Below, in pieces: positions 55,421 through 64,000 of a DNA stretch of 64,000 nt. A program made the position numbers and the translations under genes. Positions within the stretch are counted from its first letter, which is position 1, and every line of letters begins with the position of its first letter. This stretch comes from Trachythela sp. YZ-2020 (taxonomy: Eukaryota; Cnidaria; Anthozoa; Malacalcyonacea; Clavulariidae): the NCBI GenBank assembly GCA_016169945.1, contig JADLSH010000256.1, positions 1,674,001-1,738,000 on the forward strand, in the 5' to 3' direction. The notes under the pieces were generated by a model. The model was not told the DNA's origin, ran no database searches, and saw nothing but the letters and a program-made list of their open reading frames with translations.

Positions 55421-55807
55421 TTGAAAAAATCAAAACAAATAATGTATATTGTATTGTACATAATGAAAATAAATCTCTTTTTTTACTTTTTGGGTAGAAA
55501 ATACTATTTTTTCCAGCTAGAGGCATAAAACGACTAAGTATGGAAAATATTGGGACAGTATGGAGCAGTGAAGAGTGTTCGTATGTTAATTGTACACTAG
55601 TAGTAGCATTTATATAAGTCATATAATTGTGTCAGTTTGTGTCAGTCATATAGAACTAAATAGAAGTCAGTTGCACAAATTATATATCCTACCAGATACC
55701 AGATGTCTCACTAGGTGTCGGTCCCTATGATTCTTGTATGCCTTTTCGCCTCACAGATCGTTATATATAGCGTGAGGTGGCATAATCGACCCCTACTGGC
55801 AAAATGG

Positions 55808-56015
55808 TAGACTTGCTCCAAGTCTGTCTCTTATAGGGGGAGTATATTAGAGTGCGCGAAAATACGGCCAGGAGACGGGCAGCAAGAAAATTGGGAGAGG
55901 AGAGACTCCAATTTCAATCGCGTCCCGCCCGCCATCCGCCTTAATTTCCTTCCGCCCGCATTTTCGCACTCCCCAATAAAAACCCCTATGAAGAGACAGA
56001 CTTGGAGCAAGTCTA
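55808..56015. mobile_element. 208-bp Mutator-like MITE, 9-bp target duplication
   Basis: Ends TAGACTTGCTCCAAGTCTGT and inverted copy (about 30-bp arms), a second internal inverted repeat (GTGCGCGAAAATACGG), and perfect target duplication GCAAAATGG at 55799-55807 and 56016-56024. Confidence 0.88.
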
Positions 56016-56182
56016 GCAAAATGGCAGCATGAAAGTACATGCAATAAAGAGCTAATAAGCAAGCGACATAATAAGCAAGCTGTAATAGATGGCGGTCCAG
56101 CTGTTCTTGTTTGAAATCATGAATGTGAAACCAGATTGACTGGTTTTTTATTTCGAGCAAGAACTGCTGATGCCATTTTTAA

Positions 56183-56715
56183 TAGGGGTGCACCGGATAG
56201 TACTTTTTACTATCCGGCCGGATACCGGATATGCCGGATAGTTTTAAAAAATCCGGCCCGGATATCCGGCCGGATACCGGATATTTTGATTATTTTCTTC
56301 TTCAAGACTCGGGCCTCCTTTTCAGGTTGAATAAGGGTGTGCATCAATGCAGGCAATGAAGGCAATGATGCCCAATGATGAACAATGCACTACTTCATGT
56401 TAGGACTATATAGAGGTTCATATATAATATGCTGTTTGTCATGAAGTATTGAAGTATCAATATAGTGACCGCTGGCCAACATTTTTGGCTTTGCTATAAT
56501 AATAGAAATACTGGAACAGTAAACCAATTCAATAATTCATATAATATTGTTCTTTTGTTTGTTGTATTGATGTCCAACTATTTTCTTTTCATAGCATATT
56601 TATTGATATTTTTTCCGTTTTTAAGTTGAAACAAAATTAATACGCCTACCGGCCGGATACCGGATAGTCGGATTATCTCATTATCCGGCCGGATATGATA
56701 TCCGGTGCACCCCTA
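56183..56715. mobile_element. hAT MITE with CCGGATA repeats, 8-bp target duplication
   Basis: 533 bp with ends TAGGGGTGCACCGGATA and its inverted copy, dense CCGGATAtccgg-like subterminal motifs at both ends, and target duplication ATTTTTAA at 56175-56182 and 56716-56723. Confidence 0.92.
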
Positions 56716-57377
56716 ATTTTTAATGGTTAAATTATGTACTTGTGACTTACGTGTTGACAAAAACCACGCTTGCTTAAGTTCTCTAATATCATGCACACCT
56801 CCATTTATGGTCATGTGCCATTTTGCCAACAAGTGTTGCTCACGCATGCGTATAAACAATTTGGGTAAAAAATGTTGTGTCAGTGTGGGAATTCTTGAAA
56901 GTTTTGAACTCTTGGGTCCTTGTCATTCTTCCATACACATACAAACACATAATAGGCAGCCAGTGGCCTATGAGTTTGTCGCTATCGATGACTGATGGAA
57001 AGCAGATTTTTCAACCTTTAGTAAATTGCTAGAGACCTCGATAAAGTCAACCCTTCATTATATGGATACAATACATGTACAGCAATAAGCAGTACTTGAA
57101 CATTGTACTTAACTTAATTAGCTTGATGATGTGACTTAACTTAACACCCCCCTAATGTGCGCCCCCTAATGTGCGCCCCTGCCACCCTCCCCATAACCAT
57201 CTGTAAATAGTGTGACAAATTGTGACTCCTTATATTTGAGAGTTTTAAGGCACTGTCATTGGTAAATAAATTACATCTTTTGTTACTAAACAGATATTTA
57301 CAGTAACTGAAAAGGGATTTAGAAAACATTCACTCCATACATGCAATATAACATTTTTCCCGCATGCTATCAGTGTT

Positions 57378-57625
57378 TAGTAGAATCATACTAGTATACT
57401 ATTGCAAATGCTGTAATTTGATTGGATACGCTACTCGCTATCTAATTGTCGATAAATTATCTCTTCAATAAATTATGAAAAACGTTTTGAAATACTGTTT
57501 TCTTGCTGTTTTCTACTAAATCAATTAGATTATTCGCTCTCGATTTCTATGAGATGATAGTTCATTCGGGCTTTACCCTCATCAACTATCACCTCATAGA
57601 AATCTTGAGCTCATAATCTAATTGT
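57378..57625 (-). repeat. Foldback repeat family, copy 2 (inverted)
   Basis: Reverse complement of 9732-10022 over most of its length, lacking one arm of the TAGCGAGTAGCG hairpin. A short match to another palindrome family (GGATCAAACTACCTGAAAAA) follows at 57760, also seen near 10745. Confidence 0.85.
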
Positions 57626-58400
57626 TAAAGATATATCAGTATTGAGGACAGCTCCATGAGATGTGTCAGTCATAAAGTTTGATGAGTTGGTGACCATTAA
57701 TTATGTTTTAAAAACACATATCAAAACAATGCTATTTCAGACTTGACTTGAGGGTTTGTAGGATCAAACTACCTGAAAAATATAACAAGAACTTCGAGTA
57801 GTATGCGCATACAAACCCTCAAGTTAATTGTTTATCGCACTGGAACCAAGTGACATGCCCCCCCTGGCAGAATTTCCCCCCCCCCGGGAAACATTCTGAC
57901 TAATACAAATCTAATACAAATCTTTCAGTTGCCTCCCCCCCCCCATAAATCCTTTTCGGACCCCCTTGAAAGGAAAACCTGGCTGGAATCACACATCCTT
58001 AATGGTATGAGTGTAAAAACCAGGCTATGTATATAATTCAATTATGAATTACAACTAAACATTCAATTGTGAATGACACGGCATGAATTATTCATTTTAC
58101 TATATTATGCTTTCAAGTTTTGACCAATAACTATTAAGTCTATTATAAGCCTAGGACCATTATTTGATTATGTGTTCTCCACCAAAAGCTATCAACTATA
58201 TACAGTATACCCCCATGCAAATATTTGTTGCCTTCTGGGCATGTTTAGCAAGAAAAATATCAGCGACGTAAAACAAGATTTATCATTTATGCTCACAATT
58301 TCTCTGCGAATATACATTTTGCCTGACATCGCTCTGTGTCCGAAATTGTGTTGCAATGTTGCAGCAAAAATTCCCTTGTGTAACATGGTTTAATTTAATA
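57626..58400. other. Gene-free stretch downstream of the zinc-finger gene
   Basis: Holds C-run patches at 57857-57945, AT-rich sequence, and from about 58400 a GTGTCCGCTTAATAG repeat that overlaps the zinc-finger 3' end. No coding region supported. Confidence 0.5.
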
Positions 58401-58474
58401 CATTCGAACCCAGTATTAAGCAGACACATCGGGACCTTGCGAGGTGTCCGCTTCTGCTTAATAGAGGTGTCCGC

Positions 58475-58753
58475 TTAATAGCGGTTATGATAATAGTATT
58501 TTATGAAAGAAATGATTGGGACCTGAGATATGTGTCCGCTTAAAAGGGTATCTACCATATGATCTTCAAGTTCTCTGGGAACATCAAACACAACATCACA
58601 GACACAACAGATATATCCCACACCAGTTGGCTCAGTTGATTTAAGTTCTTGACAAAAATCACATTGATACTTTCCATCATGATTTGAGTGTAAAAGTATT
58701 TTCTTGCAAACATCACATTCATAAGTTTTTTCTTCAGATTCCATTCTTGTGTT
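58475..58753 (-). pseudogene. Out-of-frame 3' part of the zinc-finger gene
   Basis: Continues the protein in another frame: MESEEKTYECDVCKK, then degenerate fingers (YQCDFCQEL and YICCVCDVVF with a distant His pair). Upstream, finger 15 is cut after HECDV and fused to the spacer, as if a deletion between repeats removed part of one module. The tail runs into a dispersed GTGTCCGCTTAA repeat near 58400-58545, so the natural stop is uncertain. Confidence 0.6.
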
Positions 58754-60243
58754 TGAACGTCACATTCATGAGGTTTTTCTCCAATGTGTGTTCGTTTATG
58801 ATCTATTAAATGGGTTGATCTAGAGAATCTTTTGTTGCAAACATCACATTCATAAGCTTTGTCTTCAGATTCCGTTATTGTGTTTGTTGCCAAATTGCCC
58901 AGTTCAGTACATCTCTCCTTTTGTTTTGTCCTAGTGTGTGTTTTCCTATGTACTGTTAAATGGCTTGATTGGCAAAACCGTTTTTTACAAACATTGCATT
59001 CATAAGGTTTTTCTCCAGTATGTGTTCTTTTATGTACCACAAGATGACTTGACTGTAAATATATTTTCTTACAAACATCACATTCATGAGATTTCTTCCT
59101 AGTGTGTGTCCTTTTATGTCGTGCTAAACTGCCTAATTGGAAAAAAAATATTTTACAAACATCACATTCATAAGCTTTGTCCTGAGATTCCATTCTTGTG
59201 TTTGTTGCCAAATTGCCCAATTCAGAACAACTCTCCTTGTGTTTCTCCCTAGTGTGTGTTTTTCTATGTACTGTTAAATGGCTTGATTGGCAAAATCGTT
59301 TTTTACAAACATTGCATTCATAAGGTTTTTCTCCAGTGTGAATTCTTTTATGTTCTACTAAATGTCCTGGACTACCAAATCTTTTGTTACAAACATCACA
59401 TTCATAAGGTCGTTCTCCGGTATGTGTTCTTTTATGTACTGCAAGATGACTTGACTGTAAATATCTTTTCTTACAAACATCGCATTCATGAGATTTCTTC
59501 CTTGTGTGTGTCCTTTTATGTCGTGCTAAATCGCCCAATTGGAAAAAACTTCTGTTACAAGCATCACATTCATAAGCTTTGTCTTCAGATTCCATTCTTG
59601 TGTTTGTCGCCAAATTGCCCAGTTCAGTACATCTCTCCTTTTGTTTTGCCCTAGTGTGTGTTTTTCTATGTACTGTTAAATGGTTTGATTGGCAAAATCG
59701 TTTTTTACAAACATTGCATTCATAAGGTTTTTCTCCAGTGTGAATTCTTTTATGTTCTACTAATTGTCCTGAACTACCAAATCTTTTGTTACAAACATCA
59801 CATTCATAAGGTCGTTCTCCGGTATATATTCTTTTATGTACTACTAAATTACTTGAGTGTGAAAATCGTTTATTACAAACATCACATTCATGAGATTTCT
59901 TCCTTGTGTGTGCCCTTTTATGTTGTGTGAAATTGCCCAATTGATGAAAATTTCTTTTACAAACATCACATTCATAAGCTTTGTCCTGAGATTCCATTCT
60001 TGTGTTTGTCGCCAAATTGCCCAGTTCAGAACACCTCTGCTTATGTTTCTCCCTAGTGTGTGTTTTCGTGTGTACTGCTAATTGACTTGATTGGCAAAAT
60101 CGTTTCTTACAAATGTCACATTCATAAGGTTTTTCTCCAGTGTGTGTTCGTTTATGATCTATTAAATGAGTTGATCTGGTGAATCGTTTGTTGCACACAT
60201 CACATTCATAAGTTTTGTCTCCAGTATGCATTCTTTTATGCAT
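58552..60243 (-). CDS. C2H2 zinc-finger protein, tandem finger array
   Basis: A 563-codon frame with 14 complete fingers of the form C-x2-C-x12-H-x3-H joined by TGEKP, TGERP or TRKKS linkers, as expected for a nuclear DNA-binding regulator. A spacer carrying ELGNLATNTRMES recurs four times, about 400, 400 and 320 bp apart, so blocks of four, four and three fingers are tandem copies. The third block lost the finger with helix region SPGHLVEH. In finger 4 the last His is Tyr (KRIY). Both ends are broken: the frame continues upstream in another frame to 60379, and after finger 14 it shifts again, the last roughly 40 residues being out of frame. It may be a decaying gene, or assembly may have slipped in the repeats. 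No KRAB, BTB or SCAN domain is visible. Confidence 0.8.
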   Translation of the reverse strand: MHKRMHTGDKTYECDVCNKRFTRSTHLIDHKRTHTGEKPYECDICKKRFCQSSQLAVHTKTHTREKHKQRCSELGNLATNTRMESQDKAYECDVCKRNFHQLGNFTQHKRAHTRKKSHECDVCNKRFSHSSNLVVHKRIYTGERPYECDVCNKRFGSSGQLVEHKRIHTGEKPYECNVCKKRFCQSNHLTVHRKTHTRAKQKERCTELGNLATNTRMESEDKAYECDACNRSFFQLGDLARHKRTHTRKKSHECDVCKKRYLQSSHLAVHKRTHTGERPYECDVCNKRFGSPGHLVEHKRIHTGEKPYECNVCKKRFCQSSHLTVHRKTHTREKHKESCSELGNLATNTRMESQDKAYECDVCKIFFFQLGSLARHKRTHTRKKSHECDVCKKIYLQSSHLVVHKRTHTGEKPYECNVCKKRFCQSSHLTVHRKTHTRTKQKERCTELGNLATNTITESEDKAYECDVCNKRFSRSTHLIDHKRTHIGEKPHECDVQTQEWNLKKKLMNVMFARKYFYTQIMMESINVIFVKNLNQLSQLVWDISVVSVMLCLMFPENLKIIW

Positions 60244-60379
60244 GTGCTCTTAGGCTGCTTGCATGTAAATATCGCTTACTGCACACTTCACATTCATAAC
60301 GCTTGTCTCTAGTGTCTGTTCTTTCATGTCTGGGTAAATGATCTGATGCTACAAATTTCTCCTCACAATGATCAGACAT
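60236..60379 (-). pseudogene. Out-of-frame 5' part of the zinc-finger gene
   Basis: A 47-codon frame beginning MSDHCEEKF with the N-terminal half of a finger (YECEVCSKRYLHASSLRAH) stops at TAA just as the next frame supplies KRMHTGDK, the expected finger end and linker. A small insertion around the CATGCAT at 60237-60243 explains the +1 shift. This start is probably the ancestral one. Confidence 0.65.
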
Positions 60380-61941
60380 GATTTGATATTTTTTAACTTT
60401 ATTACATATAACAAATCACCTTGGCATCACTTTCCTTTTTCTTCACAATTGATTAAATGGTATAAGATGATTAACCGAGTTGCCAACTAAAGAAATATAT
60501 GGGGGCAAGGAATTTAGTATTCTGCAATGTAGACCTTAATAATTTGTATTCTAAATTTTGGGCATCTTGCCCGAGTTGTTTTTAAGATGGAAATTTTGAG
60601 AAAAAAGTATATACATATTTTTAGACCTAACCAGGAGCAGTTGCAAAATTTCCATCTACAAAAACCTTCAACAGAAATACCACAGAAATATAGAGTCTGT
60701 CAATATGTGACTGTACAGGGCCTTCTTTAACATATAAACTACTCTGGGGAGACAAGCCCCCCCCCCAGCCCCATGTTGGTCCTCCTAGTAAACCTCAGTA
60801 CCCCCCCCCCCCAAGGTGAAGGTCTATAGTTCTGGACTTTAAAGTCATTCTTCTCATTTTTGCTTAATTATAGACCTTCACCTTGGGGGGGGGGTTAGAA
60901 GAGTGTTATAATACTCCCATATCAAAATCATGCTTTCATACTGAAAACCCAGTCCATCTAGCTAGATGGGATATATAAAAAAAATGTTACTTAAATTAAA
61001 GTGCAGGAAATCAAGGCTGGAATATTCTGGGGAAAATTCATCACTCTGCAGAAACTAGGTCATTTTGAATTCAGGCAGTAAAGAATCTGACACCTTCATA
61101 TTAAGTTCTCCCACTCTGATCTTTTTTGGGGGGACTTCTGCATTTTGGGGGATATAGCCCCCTAGCCACAACCATAGAATAGGAAATGACTAGAAGGGCC
61201 ACTTGAGGCCGAACCTTTGAAGTTTTTGACGCTGCGCATGTCGCATTACGCATGTTCATTACCATCTGTGCCACAACTTCCCCCCTGTTCAGCTGCCCAT
61301 GAATATTGCTTTGGGAAAGTGTAATATAGACATGTGGCTGAAATAGATAACTTTGCCCTGAATGTTTGAGTATGATTTTAATGATTATTCATTTATTCAT
61401 ACAGACAGATACAGTACTCTACAGGGTGAGGGTGACTTTTAATTAACTTCTCCCTGCATAAAATTCGATTCAATTGTGTTTACGCACCCATGGGTTCAGT
61501 ATGGTACTCATGATCAGGCATTCAAATTATAACAATAAGGTGAATTTCTAAAGGTCTCCTTTTTTATATACACCCTGTATATCCTGCGTTAATTTAGCAC
61601 TATAAATGAGCTAAATAAACATTCATTGTCCAATCACGACAAATCCACGTGACTAAACGATTGGTGTAGCACTGATGCCCTCTGTCCTTAATAAATATTG
61701 AACAACCTCAACGCACAACAGTTTCTGCCGTTAAAAGCAACATGGACTGGTAAATGTATACTTTGCATTGAGCAGATATTTTGGGATGAATATATCCAAG
61801 AAATTAGCTCTGTCGACAATAGCCAATCTGAGAGTCTTATACTCTTATATTAACATGCAAATTAGTCTATATATTTTCATCTTTAAACCAACATTAACTG
61901 AATTAATCCATACCTTTTGACTTTTGATTCGTTTTGAATAG
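60380..61941. other. Gene-free stretch between zinc-finger and three-finger genes
   Basis: Contains the 60803-60894 hairpin and G/C-run patches. The promoter and first exon of the three-finger gene should lie at about 61650-61930 (ATG 61742 and ATG 61786 are both candidates, neither joins cleanly). Confidence 0.5.
60803..60894. repeat. 26-bp perfect stem capped by poly-C/poly-G
   Basis: Ten C then AAGGTGAAGGTCTATA, a 40-nt loop, then TATAGACCTTCACCTT and ten G. Similar C- or G-run patches occur at 54277-54330, 57857-57945 and 61125-61170, so this is probably one arm pair of a dispersed element. Confidence 0.82.
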
Positions 61942-62282
61942 ATATAAAAATGTCTCCGATTTGTGCGTACAACAGTACAGGATACTGCAAGAAGATAAAC
62001 GAAAAGTGTACGAGTGATGCGACCCACTGTCTCGATTTCAATATCAGATTCAAGAACAATAGTCAATTCATTGGCAAAGATTGCGCTCTCCCAAAATATT
62101 GTCCGAATTCTGTAGAGGCTTGTAAACTACGAAACAAAACTCATGGAGACATCAAGGAATGCAGCATCGAGTGTTGTGATTCAGATAATTGTAACAACAA
62201 TTTTTCAGACAAGGCTTCATCTGTTGCTTTCCAGATCACGTGCTGGCTTCTCATTTTTGCATCTCTTTGCCTTGTCACATAA
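61942..62282 (+). CDS. Ly6/uPAR-type three-finger protein, terminal exon
   Basis: From the acceptor ttgaatag the exon reads through 110 codons from Met 61950 to TAA. It has 11 cysteines and ends its domain with ECCDSDNCNNN, the CCxxxxCN signature of LU domains. A small-residue stretch (SDKASS) and a hydrophobic tail (ITCWLLIFASLCLV) follow, as in GPI-anchored members, suggesting a cell-surface adhesion or receptor-modulating protein rather than a secreted one. No signal peptide is encoded here, so an upstream exon in compatible phase is required. The nearest candidate, ATGGACTG before gtaaatg at 61742, joins out of frame and I reject it. ATTAAA near 62570 could be the poly(A) signal. Function unknown. 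Confidence 0.72.
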
Positions 62283-63895
62283 AACTCTGATTGTTTATTC
62301 AAAACTTAAAGTGTAACGCATCAAAACTTTTTGCCATATGTATACTACCAACTTTTTAAATGTAATATATCAGAACTGTACTCGGTTCATGTCGCACATC
62401 AAAACTAGATGTATAGTAGAAACTGTAGAAGATGTAACTTCGCCGTGTGTTTTACGCCAACAGAACAGTGACCAGTTTTCATATACGGTTAACTAAACTT
62501 TCTAAGTACATATATTACCTTTATACTATAGAAGAACTGTTATGTATATATGAACTTTTTGTCGCACTTTATTAAATAGATGTACTTGTCAAATTCTTGT
62601 CAACTATAAAGTTCACGTTACATGCCCAGAAGGCAACAAAGAAATGAATGAGAATTATGATAATATTGGTGGAGTGAAAACGCTGGTCATGTTCACTGTT
62701 TTTCTGTGCGTACGGCATTTCAACATAACATGGCTCTGTGCATGCCCGTGCATGTAAGATGGCCTTGATATACGTCCTTTAACGTAATTTTCTTTACTGT
62801 CATTTACTTTAAAAAAAAGAACTATAATCTATACATGTATGAAGGAAAGAAAGTCCATTGCACCTTACAACACAAATATTACATGATACATTTTTAATTT
62901 ACCCTATAGAAGTGCGGCTTACATCACACAATTTTCAATCGATATAAATATTAGCCATACGCAATGCAATGTGGGATACATGCAGGTAGGTCATATTTAT
63001 ATTCATTGTTTGACAGTGGTGTGACGTAAGGACTTCTATAAGGCCCATTCTCTGAATTCAATCCAGGCACCAGACAACATGGATGTCCTTTGGTATATCA
63101 GAAGACGTGTCGTACGGGTGGACCACGTCCACGGTTAATTATGTAAGTAAACACACACACACGTGGATGTAGAAGTCTGACACATGATTAATGCACTAAC
63201 TTAGCAATATTGGAGGGAACTAAGTACGAAAAAGAACATTACTTCACGCGAAATTATCCGTTATTTTGGGTAGCACAAAAATCACCACGAGCACTCCGGA
63301 CTCGGCAGCGATAATCTGAATGAATTCAGCAGAAACTGGTATTTCTAAATTCTCACACAAAGGCCACAGCGTTGCTTTGACGGCTAATTTACATAATTTG
63401 AGTAGTTTTAAATATTTGCCACCCAAAATAACGGAAGCCAAACATCACATGTTTTGTGACGTCAGTACGTCACTTACAAGGGCTGAATAATGATTCGCTA
63501 GAATGCACAATTTAATGCCGGTAAATATTTATGCAACGTTCTGGACAGTTTTGTTCTTATACAGACTGAAATTTTGGTTGTACCACTTTGCACAACAAGT
63601 GAATATATTAAATTGTTCCAAATCTCGCTCGAATTTAGACATCTAAATCATTGAGAGATGTTCCATGGCTCCAGTTTTTGAAGAATAAATAAAATTTGTA
63701 AGACATTTATAAACCATATTTCATAATAGTATTATTATTATTATTATTATTTATCAATCTTTATACAGGATAAAAACATCAGTGTTTACAAGTATATACA
63801 GCTGATATAACATGCAACTCTGCTATCCTTGTTTGTCCTGTTTCAGTGTTTCAGACTGAGAATAAGAACAATTTCTAGTTATAATAAGTACAAGC
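62283..63895. other. 3' flank of the three-finger gene, no gene seen
   Basis: AT-rich. A possible 3' UTR extends to about 62575. A 65-codon minus-strand frame at 63244-63441 lacks any recognisable feature and I do not call it. An (ATT)n tract lies at about 63728-63751. Confidence 0.5.
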
Positions 63896-64000
63896 ATATC
63901 ATAATGTTAGTATATCATAATGTTAGTCAAAGGTATATCATAATGTTAGTCAAAGGTATATCAAAGGTATATCAAAGGTATATCATAATGTTAGTCACTA
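63896..64000 (+). repeat. Minisatellite at the window edge
   Basis: Irregular units of TATATCATAATGTTAGTCAA and AGGTATATCAA, continuing past the end of the window. Confidence 0.88.

Noticed and set aside
59256..60081. Plus-strand open frames rich in Cys, Phe and Tyr opposite the zinc-finger array
   Set aside because: Antisense shadows of a repeated finger array; they repeat with the same period and have no independent features.
61742..61786. ATGGACTG|gtaaatg as first exon of the three-finger gene
   Set aside because: Joining to the acceptor at 61942 creates an immediate TGA stop; the phase does not fit.
63896..64000. CRISPR-like repeated units
   Set aside because: Units are irregular, without unique spacers of constant length, in a eukaryotic context: a minisatellite.

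Overview
The window is animal nuclear DNA: AT-rich, intron-rich and packed with short DNA transposons. It is dominated by one gene, a metazoan-type DNA topoisomerase II (TOP2) on the minus strand, which I could assemble as 23 coding exons from 55234 down to 4684 (1471 codons plus stop). All splice phases agree and every intron is GT-AG. The mix of jockey/CR1-like LINEs, tRNA-derived SINEs with a conserved 'CTCCGGTTTCC' core, many hAT and TWA-target MITEs, and a GPI-type three-finger protein suggests an invertebrate. A cnidarian (anthozoan) is my best guess, but that is inference.

Layout. 1-4683: gene-free flank beyond the TOP2 3' end, filled with inverted-repeat elements. 4684-55234: TOP2, about 4.4 kb of coding sequence in about 50 kb; the introns hold most of the mobile DNA. 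55235-58474: TOP2 upstream region with a possible NRF1-like site, a Mutator-like MITE and a hAT MITE. 58475-60379: a C2H2 zinc-finger gene on the minus strand with internal tandem duplication and a reading-frame break at each end. 61942-62282: the terminal exon of a Ly6/uPAR-type three-finger, probably GPI-anchored, protein on the plus strand. 62283-64000: no gene seen, ending in a minisatellite.

The mobile DNA is unusually legible. At least six elements carry perfect or near-perfect 8-bp target duplications (hAT type), two carry 9-bp duplications (Mutator-like), and a 171-bp family with TTA/TAA duplications (PIF/Harbinger-like) is present in four exact-length copies plus fragments. Several insertions are nested, giving a relative chronology. 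One MITE interrupts a LINE reading frame at a TA dinucleotide. Some insertions lie about 20-25 nt from TOP2 splice sites, so the present splice signals must function beside or partly within transposon sequence.

I see no new enzymatic system, operon, CRISPR array or cellular RNA gene. The most interesting material is how this essential gene tolerates transposons: a 1.5-kb inverted repeat in intron 6, an element carrying its own 350-bp tandem array, a 448-bp near-palindrome nested in a 171-bp MITE next to a splice acceptor, and a perfect 46-bp palindrome at a hAT target site.
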